DNA of 11,085 bases from Phycisphaerales bacterium (GTDB taxonomy: Bacteria > Planctomycetota > Phycisphaerae > Tepidisphaerales > Tepidisphaeraceae): the NCBI GenBank assembly GCA_028288905.1, contig JAQGHJ010000556.1, forward strand, positions 1-11,085, given 5' to 3'. Numbering within the stretch: the stretch's first letter is position 1; each line of letters starts with the position of its first letter. The notes below the pieces were generated by a model. It saw only the letters and a list, made by a program, of their open reading frames with translations, ran no database searches and was not told where the DNA came from. Below are positions 1 through 6,949 of this stretch, piece by piece. Made by a program: the position numbers and the translations under genes.

Positions 1-120
1 ATCGTGACCAAGGCGGCCTACGACCCGGAAGCGCTCTGCGGGCGGATTGCGACCCTGACCGCCGGTGCCACCGGCGGGCTTGCAGTCGGCACTGGAATTG
101 GCCCGACCGCATCGGCGTGA
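1..120 (+). CDS. C-terminal end of an unrecognised protein (5' end outside window)
   Basis: An open frame enters from the left edge in frame 1 and stops at TGA 118-120, giving 39 residues that begin IVTKAAYDPEALCGR and end GIGPTASA. Third codon positions are mostly G or C, as in the clear genes of the window, which supports real coding. The tail is rich in Gly, Ala and Thr and shows no motif I can assign. A strong inverted repeat begins 18 bases after the stop and may end this transcript. The function is unknown because only the extreme C-terminus is visible. Confidence 0.6.
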   Translation: MVTKAAYDPEALCGRIATLTAGATGGLAVGTGIGPTASA

Positions 121-137
121 GTACTAGCCGCCGACAT

Positions 138-187
138 GGGACCATTGCTCACGCCGGATCATTTTGCCTAGCGTGAGCAACGGTCCC
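138..187 (+). terminator. 17-base inverted repeat, candidate terminator of the upstream gene
   Basis: The arms 138-154 (GGGACCATTGCTCACGC) and 171-187 (GCGTGAGCAACGGTCCC) pair at 16 of 17 positions, with a single A-C mismatch at 144/181. They enclose a 16-base loop containing a TTTT. The hairpin lies just after the stop codon at 118-120, which suits a transcription terminator or 3' end stabiliser. The sequence after the right arm is only TTC, so there is no real U tract. Terminal inverted repeats of a very small element are an alternative, but I see no flanking target duplication. Confidence 0.5.
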
Positions 188-648
188 TTCGGCCTGCCCG
201 GGGCGAGCCAGAAGGCTCCGCTGTCAACGCGGTCCGCCCTCACCCGCCGGGCGGGTTCAGCCGAGCGTTCGGGGCCGATTGGCCGTCGCCGGGTTCCAAG
301 TGTGTGATCGCCCGCTGCATTGACCGCGTCCTCAGCTCGCGGCCGTTCTCGCTGTCGAGTCGATGCTGGAACGCCTGTACCCCCCAGTCCGACCCATCCC
401 TTTTCCGACGCTGGTGACGATCGAGGCTGATCGGCCGGCCCATTGACGGGACCCTCCGTGAGTTGCCAGTAAACGGGCAAAGGTCCATAAAAGCGGACAA
501 ATCTATAAAACCTATATTTTTACTTCTAAGAACGGCGGATGATGCGTTCATCGAGACGATGTCCTGCCAGGGCAGGCCGGCTCGACGCGGCCGTGACCGG
601 TCGGCCCCACGGGGGTCGCCGGGGCGGCGGTCGCAGGCTTTCGACCGC

Positions 649-652
649 GAGG
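649..652 (+). promoter_or_regulatory. Ribosome binding site fixing the GTG start at 658
   Basis: GAGG lies five bases before GTG 658. Starts further upstream in the same frame (TTG 463, ATG 559) would give a prepilin leader of 47 residues or more of Arg/Gly-rich sequence. The GTG gives a 15-residue leader ending in Gly before Phe. The paralogue downstream has the same CAC-GTG context and a leader of similar length. Confidence 0.55.
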
Positions 653-657
653 TTCAC

Positions 658-1575
658 GTGACGGCATCGCCCGCAGACCGACCCAGGCCACGTCAGGCCG
701 GGTTCACCCTCGTCGAACTTTTGGTGGTGATTGGGATCATCGCACTGTTGATCTCGATCCTGCTGCCGAGCTTGAACAAGGCGCGGGAGCAGGCGAACCG
801 GATCAAGTGCGGGAGCAACCTCCGGCAGATCGCCCTCGGCGCGATCGTGTACGCGAACGAGAACAGGCGGCGGTTCCCCCGGACGTACTGGCAGCCGGAC
901 AAGGGGCTGGAGAACGCCAACCTCGGCGGCAAGGGCAACGCCCCGGCCGCCAACTCGTTCAGCCTGTCGGACCCGGGCGGGCCGGTCGGGCTCGACAACG
1001 TCGGGGCGTCGCTCTACCTGCTGGTGAAGTACCGGTACGTGCCGCCGACCGTCTTCGCCTGCCCGAGCCTGCCGCGGACGCAGCCGATCGACGCGTCGAC
1101 GGTTGACGACTACTCGAACTTCCCGAGCCCGAAGGCCGACTTCCTTTCGTACAGCTACGCCGCCCCGTTCCCGAACACCGCGGCCCTGAAGGCCGGGTGG
1201 AAGCTTGACGTGACGAACAACCCGGACTGGCCGATCGCGGCCGACATCAACCCGGGGACCGGGACGACCTATACCGAGGGGCACGAGAACGACGGGAACA
1301 CTGGCGACGTCGCGTACATCGACCCGCCGAAGGAGATGGCCCGCGGGAACTCGAACAACCACCGCAACAAGGGCCAGCAGGTGGCCTACGTGGACGGGCA
1401 CGTCGAGTGGGTGGACAGCCCGTTCGCCGGCCCGCAGAAGCCCGGGCGGGCGTGGCGGGACAACATTTACGCCAGCACGCACAGCGTCGACGAGGCGACC
1501 GGCCGGGGCGGCAAGCCGCACAACCAGCCGAACGACAAGTACGACGTGGTCATGCACCCGGGCGACAGCCAGTAA
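658..1575 (+). CDS. DUF1559-type pseudopilin with prepilin N-terminal methylation motif (paralogue 1)
   Basis: This is a 305-residue secreted or membrane-anchored pseudopilin-like protein. The leader (1-15, basic, ending QAG) precedes the class III cleavage motif FTLVE at 16-20, with the conserved Glu as residue 5 of the mature form. A hydrophobic helix follows to about residue 39, and then a polar head. Near the C-terminus, NNH at 233-235 and YVDGHVEW at 244-251 form the H-X-DG signature; I count ten residues between His and Asp. Two Cys, in IKCGSN and FACPS, are shared with the next gene. Proteins of this family are presumably processed by a prepilin peptidase and handled by a type II secretion or type IV pilus-like machine, none of which is in the window. 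The role of individual members is unknown. It is about three quarters identical, by eye, to the protein encoded at 1941-2864. Confidence 0.92.
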   Translation: MTASPADRPRPRQAGFTLVELLVVIGIIALLISILLPSLNKAREQANRIKCGSNLRQIALGAIVYANENRRRFPRTYWQPDKGLENANLGGKGNAPAANSFSLSDPGGPVGLDNVGASLYLLVKYRYVPPTVFACPSLPRTQPIDASTVDDYSNFPSPKADFLSYSYAAPFPNTAALKAGWKLDVTNNPDWPIAADINPGTGTTYTEGHENDGNTGDVAYIDPPKEMARGNSNNHRNKGQQVAYVDGHVEWVDSPFAGPQKPGRAWRDNIYASTHSVDEATGRGGKPHNQPNDKYDVVMHPGDSQ

Positions 1576-1636
1576 GGGCGGCGGGCGGATCACCATTCAA
1601 GCCGCGAGTGGGCAAACCCTCACGTAGGCGTCTCTT

Positions 1637-1677
1637 CGGGCGGGTTGGGCAAATGGCCCCGACCCGCCCGTTTCGTT
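1637..1677 (+). terminator. Rho-independent terminator after pseudopilin 1
   Basis: The arm CGGGCGGGTTGGG (1637-1649) pairs with CCCCGACCCGCCCG (1657-1670). The stem is 13 base pairs including one G-U pair, with a loop of about eight bases. TTTCGTT follows directly. It lies about 60 bases after the stop of the first pseudopilin gene, so the two tandem paralogues are probably transcribed separately. Confidence 0.7.
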
Positions 1678-1925
1678 GAAAATCGCCTGAGGAAGCGGAC
1701 GAATGGTTTCGGAATGGGTGTCGCCACGTCACGACGCATTGGTGGGGCAGGGGGTATCTCGCGACCCAAATGTCCAATCGTCTCGACACGCCGCTATCTC
1801 CTAGTTTATTTATGGATTTAGTCTATTACCCTGGACGATGGTGCGGAACGGACCCGGAGTACCCGGGTGGTAGACCGCTCTGGCGGCACCGGAAAGGTGC
1901 AGGCCGAGACTTCAGTAGTTTCCAA

Positions 1926-1931
1926 GAAAGG
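1926..1931 (+). promoter_or_regulatory. Ribosome binding site fixing the GTG start at 1941
   Basis: GAAAGG lies nine bases before GTG 1941. This start gives a 16-residue basic leader ending PRPG before FTLVE, matching the leader length chosen for the first paralogue. The ATG at 1770 would add 57 residues unrelated to a prepilin leader. Confidence 0.5.
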
Positions 1932-1940
1932 CTCGTACAC

Positions 1941-2864
1941 GTGGCTACGTCGACGTCTTCGAAAGGCAGCCGGCTTCCCCGACCAGGCTTCACGCTGGTC
2001 GAGCTGTTGGTCGTGATCGGGATCATCGCGCTGCTCATCTCGATCCTGCTGCCGAGCCTGACGCGGGCGCGGGAGCAGGCGAACCGGATCAAGTGCGGGA
2101 GCAACCTCCGGCAGATCGCCCTCGGGGCGATCGTGTACGCAAACGACAACCGGGGGAAGTTCCCGCGGACGTACTACCAGCCTGGGGCCGGGCTGCTGAA
2201 CTCGAACAAGGGCGGCAAGGGCAAGGAGCCCTCCGCCAACTCGTTCGACCGGGCGGACCCGGCCGGCCCGGTCGGGCAGGGGAACGTCGGGGCGTCGCTT
2301 TACCTGCTCCTGAAGCACCGGTACGTCACGCCCGGCGTCTTCGCCTGCCCGAGCAACCCGCAGGCGCTGCCGATCGACCCGTCGACGGTCGAGGATTACT
2401 CGAACTTCCCGACCCCGATGGTGGCGTACAACTCGTACAGCTACGCGGCACTGTTCCCGAACGCGAACGGGATCAAGGACGGGTGGAAGCTCGATCCGAC
2501 GAACAACCCGGACTGGCCGATCGCGGCCGACATAAACCCGGGGAACGCGGGCAAGACGTACACCGAGGGCGTGGAACTCGGGAATGCCGCCTCGGTCGCG
2601 TACACGGACGGCCCGAAGGCGATGGCCGCGGGCAACTCGAACAACCACTACAACAAGGGTCAGCAGGTGGTTTACGTGGACGGGCACGTCGAGTGGCACG
2701 TCAGCCCGTTCGCCGGCCCGCAGAAGCCGAGCCGGGCGTGGCGGGACAACATCTACGCGAACACGGCCGGCGTGGACGAGGCGACCGGCAAGGGCGGCGG
2801 GCCGCACAGCCAGCCGAACGGCAGGTGGGACGTCGTGCTCCACCCCGGGGACGGCGCCAGCTAA
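1941..2864 (+). CDS. DUF1559-type pseudopilin with prepilin N-terminal methylation motif (paralogue 2)
   Basis: This is a 307-residue paralogue of the preceding gene. The leader is residues 1-16 (basic, ending RPG), the cleavage motif FTLVE is at 17-21, and the hydrophobic helix runs to about residue 40. The block around [20 protein letters not shown] is identical in both proteins. His 236 and YVDGHVEW at 245-252 form the C-terminal H-X-DG signature. The same two Cys are present. The paralogues differ mostly in the middle of the head and at the extreme C-terminus; the PFAGPQKP and RAWRDNIYA segments near the end are kept. Retention of the cleavage motif, H-X-DG signature and frame implies that both copies are functional. 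The likely role is a surface or secreted pseudopilin-like protein; the partner machine is not encoded here. Confidence 0.92.
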   Translation: MATSTSSKGSRLPRPGFTLVELLVVIGIIALLISILLPSLTRAREQANRIKCGSNLRQIALGAIVYANDNRGKFPRTYYQPGAGLLNSNKGGKGKEPSANSFDRADPAGPVGQGNVGASLYLLLKHRYVTPGVFACPSNPQALPIDPSTVEDYSNFPTPMVAYNSYSYAALFPNANGIKDGWKLDPTNNPDWPIAADINPGNAGKTYTEGVELGNAASVAYTDGPKAMAAGNSNNHYNKGQQVVYVDGHVEWHVSPFAGPQKPSRAWRDNIYANTAGVDEATGKGGGPHSQPNGRWDVVLHPGDGAS

Positions 2865-3417
2865 ACGGCCCAGTCGAACCGTACGAGTTAGCCGCATCCA
2901 ACTGACGAGCGGGCGGAGGTCGCAACCAGCGGCCCCCGCCCGCGTCGCGTTGTGAGGAGCGTCGCAGGCGATAATCGGGAGTCAGCGTCGGAACGTTCGG
3001 GAGGCTTTTCCTTTCGCCTTACCGGGTTGACGTCCTCACCCGAAGGTGACCCGCCTCTCGCCGCAGGTCTCCGATACTTCGTGAACGGCGGGGTCCGCCG
3101 CTTTCCCAGTCGCATCTCCCGAACATTCGCAAAGGAGCGTCAGCGCAATGAGGAAACCGGGGACGGCGCGGGATCGACGATGTTGCTTCCAGCCGCATTG
3201 GAATGCACTGCTTACGCAACGCGGGCAGACTGGAAACCCGAATTCACGAAGCGCGATTTAATTTCCGGAAAGAACATCGAGCTTTCCCCACGATCGGCTA
3301 CTTCTACAGAAATGGAGCGGCCTAGATCGATATCAGGGGCGACTGGTCTCGCGGGTCCGCTCATCGCTTTTCACGCTTCGTGAAGGCAGAAGGCCCGCGC
3401 AACCGGGAGGGGACACG
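2865..3417. other. Intergenic region upstream of the response regulator gene
   Basis: No convincing gene is present. Small hairpins occur at 3036-3049 (TCACC-CGAA-GGTGA) and 3086-3100 (CGGCGG-GGT-CCGCCG, followed by CTTTCCC). A 37-codon frame at 3148-3261 has a good AAAGGAG ten bases before its ATG, but its third-position composition is near random. GC content falls between about 3190 and 3340. A 6-base-arm inverted repeat, TTCACG-CTT-CGTGAA (3370-3384), lies 33 bases before the regulator's ATG and could be an operator or a leader hairpin. Confidence 0.45.
2909..2943 (+). terminator. Weak hairpin after pseudopilin 2, possible terminator
   Basis: GCGGGCGG (2909-2916) pairs with CCGCCCGC (2936-2943), with a possible two-pair extension beyond a mismatch. 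It sits 45 bases after the stop codon. There is no T run after it (GTCGCGTTG follows), so this is a weaker case than the terminator after the first paralogue. Confidence 0.35.
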
Positions 3418-4371
3418 ATGGGATTCGAAGTGCAGGCAGCAGGGGGTTCGGGCGAACCGGGCGCGGGGCGGGGCGACCCCGATCCGGGCGTCGCCACAAA
3501 GGAGAATGTTCGTCGTGCGGGCGAACCGGCCGCCGGCGGTGGGATTGAGTTGGTAATTGTGGACGACCACCCGGCGGTGCGGCGTGGGCTGGTCGCACTG
3601 CTGGAGGCTGAACCGGGCGTGAAGGTGCTCGGCGAAGCGGACGCGCCGGCCGAAGCGGTCGAGCTGGCCGAACGGACGCGGCCGGGGCTCGTCGTCGTCG
3701 ACCTCGTGTACGGCGAGGGGAGCGGGTTCGACTTGATCCGCGCGTTGCGGGTCCGGGTGCCGGGGTGCCGGGTCGTCGTCTACACGGCGGCCGACGGCCC
3801 CGGGTACCCGGAGCAGTGCCTGCGGGCCGGGGCGGCCGGGTTCGTCAGCAAGGGTGAACCGCTCGCCCGGCTCGTCCACGCCGTCCGGAGCGTGGCGGCA
3901 GGCGCGACGTACCTGAACGAGTCGCGGGCGGGCGAGGTCTTGGCGCGGCTCGTCGGGGACCCCTCAGGGGACGCCAGCCCGGAGTCCCGCGGGCCGGCCG
4001 TTGAACGCCTGAGCCCTGGCGAATTTCGCGTGTTCGACCTGATCGGGCAGGGTCTGTCGAACCGCGACGTGGCCGAGGCCCTTCACCGCAGCATTAAGAC
4101 GGTCGAGACGTACCGGAGCCGGATCAAGCGGAAGCTGGGCGCGGCAAACGCCACACAGCTCGCGCAATTGGCGGCCGCGTCGGTCGCCGCGTCGGGCATC
4201 GCGGGCGGCGCCCCCGCGCGTGCGGAGCCACGCCCGATCAGGCCGGCCCGGGTCGCGCGGCGACGAGCGTCGAACGACGCGCCGGCGGCACCGTTCGATC
4301 ACGGGCTCGGCGGCGTCGGCGGTGCGCCCCCGGTCGGCGGAACCACCGCCGCGGTCCCCGCGGCCGGTTGA
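3418..4371 (+). CDS. NarL/LuxR-family response regulator (REC plus HTH)
   Basis: This is a 317-residue two-component response regulator. A receiver domain spans about 43-165, with the acidic pair Asp49-Asp50, the phospho-acceptor Asp95 (VVVD), Thr123 and Lys145 (VSKGE), so all the usual phosphotransfer residues are present. A LuxR-type helix-turn-helix lies at about 198-250, with LSPGEFRVF, GLSNRDVAEAL, SIKTVETYRSRIKRKLG. It should bind DNA when phosphorylated by a histidine kinase; no kinase lies in the window, so it is an orphan here. It is longer than the usual 200-230 residues because of a 40-residue Gly/Ala-rich N-terminal extension and a 60-residue Ala/Pro/Arg-rich tail, both probably disordered. 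The ATG start has GGGAGGGG (3405-3412) five bases upstream. An AAGGAG at 3499-3504 precedes only an out-of-frame ATG. Targets are unknown. Confidence 0.9.
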   Translation: MGFEVQAAGGSGEPGAGRGDPDPGVATKENVRRAGEPAAGGGIELVIVDDHPAVRRGLVALLEAEPGVKVLGEADAPAEAVELAERTRPGLVVVDLVYGEGSGFDLIRALRVRVPGCRVVVYTAADGPGYPEQCLRAGAAGFVSKGEPLARLVHAVRSVAAGATYLNESRAGEVLARLVGDPSGDASPESRGPAVERLSPGEFRVFDLIGQGLSNRDVAEALHRSIKTVETYRSRIKRKLGAANATQLAQLAAASVAASGIAGGAPARAEPRPIRPARVARRRASNDAPAAPFDHGLGGVGGAPPVGGTTAAVPAAG

Positions 4372-4387
4372 CGTCGGCCGGGTCAAC
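4367..4387. repeat. Small inverted repeat spanning both convergent stop codons
   Basis: GTTGAC (4367-4372) and GTCAAC (4382-4387) are perfect 6-base arms around a 9-base loop. The TGA of the regulator (4369-4371) lies in the left arm. The stop of the minus-strand glucosidase (4383-4385) lies in the right arm. It could act as a bidirectional 3' end signal, though neither strand has a T run after it. Confidence 0.3.
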
Positions 4388-6011
4388 TCCCGATCGCGAT
4401 CACGATCGCTTCGTCGCCCTTCAACTCGAGCCGGCCGCCCACCAAACCGCCCTCGCGGCCCGGGTGGGTGCCGACGACCACCCGCCCGCCCCGGGCGGTC
4501 GCGGCGTCGACGGACAAGTCGAACGCCTGAGGCCGCGGGCCGAAGTTCAGCACCACGAGGAAGGCCCGCCCCCCGGCCGCGTCAAGGTCGCGTCGCACGT
4601 ACGCGACCACGTCCCCCTCGGCCGGCACGGGGCGGTACGACCCGACGGCAAGCGCCGGCTCCGCCCGACGGACGGCGATCAACCGCCGGTACAGGGACAG
4701 CAGGGAGGCCGGGTCGTTCCGCTGGACCTCGACGTTGACGGCGGCGTGGTCGGCCGCCACCGGCAGCCACGGCCGGGCGGCCGGCGGGGCGAACCCGGCG
4801 TTCGGGCTGGCGTCCCACTGCATCGGCGTCCGTTCCGGGTCTCGGCCGAGCCCCAGGCCCGGCACATTCTTCTCGAACGGGTCCTGGACCTGGTCCGCCA
4901 AGATCGGCACGTCCGTCATCCCGATCTCGTCCCCGTAGTACAGCGTGGGCGTGCCGCGGAGCGTCAGCAGCAGTACGGCCGCCACCCGGGCCTGCGGCCG
5001 CCCGACCCGACTGGCCACCCGCGGGTTGTCGTGGTTCCCCAGCACCCAGTTCGGCCACCCGTAGCTCGGCAGGCTGCCCTCGTAGTGATCGATCGCCTCG
5101 GCTACCGCCCGGGCGTTCCACGGCATCGTGACGAGTTGGAAGTTGAACGGCATGTGCACGCCGGCCCCGCCCTCGCCGTAGTACGTCACGAGCCGCTCGA
5201 CCGGCAGGTACACCTCGCCGACCATCATCCGGCTCGGGTACGCGTCGACCACCCGCCGCATGCCGGCGATCACGTCGTGCACCTCCGGGCGGTCGGTGAT
5301 GTAGGTGGCGAGGTACTCGTGGTGGGGGTTCTGGCCCGGCCTGTATGCCGGGTTCCGCGGGTTGTCCCGGAACTGGTCGTCCTTGACGATGTGGTAGATC
5401 ACGTCCACCCGGAACCCATCGACCCCGCGGTCGAGCCAGAACCGCAACACGTCGTGCATCGCCTCCCGCAGAGCTGGGTTCCGCCAGTTCACGTCCGGCT
5501 GCTTAGTCAGGAACGCGTGGAAGTAGTACTGCCCGCTGGCCGGGTCGAGTGTCCAGGCCGGGCCGCCGAACGTGCTTAGCCAGTTGTTGGGCGGGCCGCC
5601 GCCGGGGGCCGGGTCGCGCCAGATGTACCAGTCCCGCTTCGGGCTCGTCCGGCTCGACCGCGACTCGGCGAACCACGGGTGTTCGTCGGACGTGTGGTTC
5701 GGCACGAAGTCGAGGATCACCTTGAGCCCACGGCGGTGGGCCTCGGCCAGCAGCCGGTCGAACGTGGCCAGGTCGCCGAACAGCGGGTGGACGTCGCAGT
5801 AGTCGGACACGTCGTACCCGAAGTCGGCCATCGGGGACGGGTAGATCGGGGACAGCCAGACGGCGTCGACCCCGAGCCACTGGAGGTGGTCGAGCCGGTC
5901 GATGACGCCCGCCAAGTCACCGACGCCGTCGCCGTTGCCGTCCTGGAACGACCGCGGGTAGACCTGGTAGACGATGCCGCTCTGCCACCATTCGTGCGTC
6001 ACGTCGGCCAT
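4383..6011 (-). CDS. GH13 alpha-glucosidase / oligo-1,6-glucosidase-like enzyme
   Basis: This is a 542-residue alpha-amylase-family enzyme without a signal peptide, so probably cytoplasmic, and of the usual length for alpha-glucosidases. The (beta/alpha)8 barrel begins at about residue 12 (VYQVYPRSFQDGNGDGVGD). That stretch carries the Asp24/Asn26/Asp28 calcium-site loop typical of oligo-1,6-glucosidase-like members. Conserved regions in order are DFVPNH (101-106), QPDVNW (171-176), GFRVDVIYH (199-207, nucleophile Asp203), VGEVYLP (264-270, acid/base Glu266) and GNHDNP (325-330, Asp328). A C-terminal beta domain follows from about 455. All three catalytic acids are present. It should hydrolyse or transfer alpha-linked glucose from short oligosaccharides. 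The exact linkage cannot be read from the motifs, and a transglucosylating role is possible. It stands alone on the minus strand, facing the response regulator with an 11-base gap. Confidence 0.92.
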   Translation of the reverse strand: MADVTHEWWQSGIVYQVYPRSFQDGNGDGVGDLAGVIDRLDHLQWLGVDAVWLSPIYPSPMADFGYDVSDYCDVHPLFGDLATFDRLLAEAHRRGLKVILDFVPNHTSDEHPWFAESRSSRTSPKRDWYIWRDPAPGGGPPNNWLSTFGGPAWTLDPASGQYYFHAFLTKQPDVNWRNPALREAMHDVLRFWLDRGVDGFRVDVIYHIVKDDQFRDNPRNPAYRPGQNPHHEYLATYITDRPEVHDVIAGMRRVVDAYPSRMMVGEVYLPVERLVTYYGEGGAGVHMPFNFQLVTMPWNARAVAEAIDHYEGSLPSYGWPNWVLGNHDNPRVASRVGRPQARVAAVLLLTLRGTPTLYYGDEIGMTDVPILADQVQDPFEKNVPGLGLGRDPERTPMQWDASPNAGFAPPAARPWLPVAADHAAVNVEVQRNDPASLLSLYRRLIAVRRAEPALAVGSYRPVPAEGDVVAYVRRDLDAAGGRAFLVVLNFGPRPQAFDLSVDAATARGGRVVVGTHPGREGGLVGGRLELKGDEAIVIAIGS

Positions 6012-6097
6012 GTTCAGTGGGCTCCGTCGGGAAACTGCCGGAGTGCGTCGACGGTCTTGGCGAAGCCGGCAGGACCGGACGAAGTCGGCGGCCCCTC

Positions 6098-6125
6098 CTT
6101 ATCCCGCGGTGGCCCGAGCGGTCAA
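6098..6125 (-). promoter_or_regulatory. Candidate sigma-70-like promoter for the alpha-glucosidase gene
   Basis: Read on the minus strand, TTGACC (6125-6120) is followed after 16 bases by GATAAG (6103-6098). It is correctly oriented about 87 bases upstream of the glucosidase ATG. Five of six -35 bases and four of six -10 bases fit the consensus. Planctomycete promoters are poorly defined, so this is a candidate only. Confidence 0.3.
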
Positions 6126-6452
6126 CGGACCCTTTGTAGGCCCCCAGGCCGAGGTCATTCTGGTTCCAGGAGGGCCGGACACTCCGCTGCGTGGAACTTC
6201 TGAGGCTGTTACGCGGTGAAATCGGGCGAACTTGGTATTTGGCCCAAAGGGAAACAGTCAATGTTTCAGATTCGAGTCAAACGATCAGACGTTAGCGATG
6301 TGTTCGATCCCCACGAACGACCGGACGGAGTGGCGGATTGACGCTGCGGGTAGAACCTTTTGTCGCACGTGGAACTACGGAAGTGTGAGCGACTTATCTC
6401 AGCTTTGCATTTGAAAGAGACATTGAAAGCGGACGGTGTTGTCCAACTGTGT

Positions 6453-6473
6453 CGGCCCATGAAAATTGGGCCG
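6453..6473. repeat. Perfect inverted repeat in the lower-GC intergenic region
   Basis: The seven-base arms CGGCCCA and TGGGCCG enclose a 7-base AT-rich loop. No T run follows on the plus strand. The site could be an operator or an RNA hairpin upstream of the small gene at 6616; nothing in the sequence decides between these. Confidence 0.35.
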
Positions 6474-6615
6474 TCCTAAAGCCAATAACGGTCTCGATCT
6501 ACCGAATTGCCAGCCTAATTCTTAAGCTGACTCATCATGGGCTTGCAAAATTTTCATGCGACTCAGGTATTTACTGAGCGAATTTTCGGCACCAACTTTG
6601 CTAAAGTCTCTGCTG

Positions 6616-6807
6616 ATGCGGAGCACCACGACGAAAGAGCGTACTTTCAATGCCTCCCACTCCAGCCGGGGCGGCAGCAAGCACGGCCTCGAATCTCCCG
6701 CGGCCTCGGCCATCCCGCTGAAGGCGTCGGCTCAGGCGTCGGACGCCTCGGGCGACTGGCGCAAGTACAGCAACGATCGCCTTCGTCACTTTGCGGTCGC
6801 CCGCTGA
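6616..6807 (+). CDS. Small hypothetical protein, 63 residues
   Basis: The frame starts at ATG 6616 (MRSTTTKERTF) and ends at TGA 6805-6807, after RLRHFAVAR. The support is codon use. From 6616 on, more than four fifths of third positions are G or C, as in the window's certain genes. The 20 codons just upstream in the same open frame (from ATG 6556) do not show this, so the later start is preferred. The protein is polar, Ser/Ala/Lys/Arg-rich, with no signal peptide, membrane segment or known motif. No clear ribosome binding site is seen. It lies 142 bases upstream of the GH1-GT4 fusion gene on the same strand, and a hairpin (6836-6858) separates them. It could be a real small gene or the remnant of a longer one. 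I do not recognise it. Confidence 0.4.
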   Translation: MRSTTTKERTFNASHSSRGGSKHGLESPAASAIPLKASAQASDASGDWRKYSNDRLRHFAVAR

Positions 6808-6835
6808 CGGCCGACACGCCACCGCCGCTCGGTCA

Positions 6836-6858
6836 CCCGCTGCTCCAACAGTAGCGGG
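6836..6858 (+). terminator. Hairpin between the small gene and the fusion gene
   Basis: CCCGCTGCT (6836-6844) pairs with AGTAGCGGG (6850-6858) in a 9-pair stem with one G-T wobble and a CCAAC loop. It lies 28 bases after the small gene's stop. CGACGC follows rather than a T run, so it may be a weak or factor-dependent terminator, or only a leader structure of the next gene. Confidence 0.3.
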
Positions 6859-6949
6859 CGACGCATCGCCCTGCGCCTCGACTCTCCGTCGGGCCGCGAA
6901 TTTGCATATTTCGAACGGAACGCTGCCTTTTTCCGGGAGACGCTGCGCC

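Larger units (their letters stand above)
121..657. other. Intergenic region upstream of the first pseudopilin gene
   Basis: After the inverted repeat at 138-187 no gene is convincing. Open frames here lack the G/C third-position bias and contain no recognisable motif. Positions 483-530 form a clear AT-rich patch (including CTATAAAA at 503-510 and TATATTTTTA at 513-522) in otherwise GC-rich DNA, ending about 130 bases before the GTG start. It is a likely promoter or upstream control region, but I could not match a convincing -35 and -10 pair. A short palindrome, CCTGCC-AG-GGCAGG, lies at 563-576. Confidence 0.5.
1576..1940. other. Intergenic region between the two pseudopilin genes
   Basis: It holds the terminator at 1637-1677 and then a presumed promoter region for the second pseudopilin gene. 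An AT-rich patch at 1798-1831 (TAGTTTATTTATGGATTTAG and onward) ends about 110 bases before GTG 1941, mirroring the layout in front of the first gene. A small hairpin, GCACC-GGAAA-GGTGC, lies at 1886-1900, and the palindrome ACCCGGGT at 1861-1868. The frame upstream of GTG 1941 stays open to 1770, but that part has no pseudopilin features and is taken as untranslated. Confidence 0.5.
6012..6615. other. Lower-GC intergenic region between divergent genes
   Basis: No convincing gene is present. From about 6190 to 6615 the sequence is clearly more AT-rich than the flanking genes, and short open frames there (for example 6232-6414) lack codon bias and motifs. Structured spots are a perfect 7-base-arm inverted repeat, CGGCCCA-TGAAAAT-TGGGCCG (6453-6473), and CTCAG-GTATTTA-CTGAG (6562-6578). 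The region presumably carries control sites for both directions, but it is longer than needed for that and could include decayed DNA. Confidence 0.5.

Noticed and set aside
463..657. N-terminal extension of pseudopilin 1 to TTG 463 or ATG 559
   Set aside because: It would give an unusually long Arg-rich leader with no matching sequence in the paralogue. GTG 658 has a ribosome binding site and gives a normal short leader.
526..1596. Minus-strand open frame opposite pseudopilin 1, and the similar one at 1818-2897
   Set aside because: Both are antisense shadows of duplicated GC-rich genes. Their resemblance to each other only reflects the duplication on the plus strand.
2952..3383. 143-codon plus-strand frame between pseudopilin 2 and the regulator
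   Set aside because: It has no codon bias and no motif, crosses GC-poor sequence, and ends inside the small inverted repeat in front of the regulator gene.
4368..5579. Plus-strand open frame opposite the GH13 gene
   Set aside because: The minus-strand frame carries every conserved GH13 region. The plus-strand translation is a compositional shadow rich in Arg, Pro and His.
6542..6573. TTGCAA at 6542-6547 with TATTTA downstream as a promoter for the small gene
   Set aside because: The spacing is 19 bases and the -10 fit is poor. It is not better than chance in an AT-rich stretch.
6791..6949. Upstream extension of the fusion gene to ATG 6791
   Set aside because: The added 53 residues show no domain sequence, the extension would overlap the small gene, and the ATG at 6950 has a good ribosome binding site.
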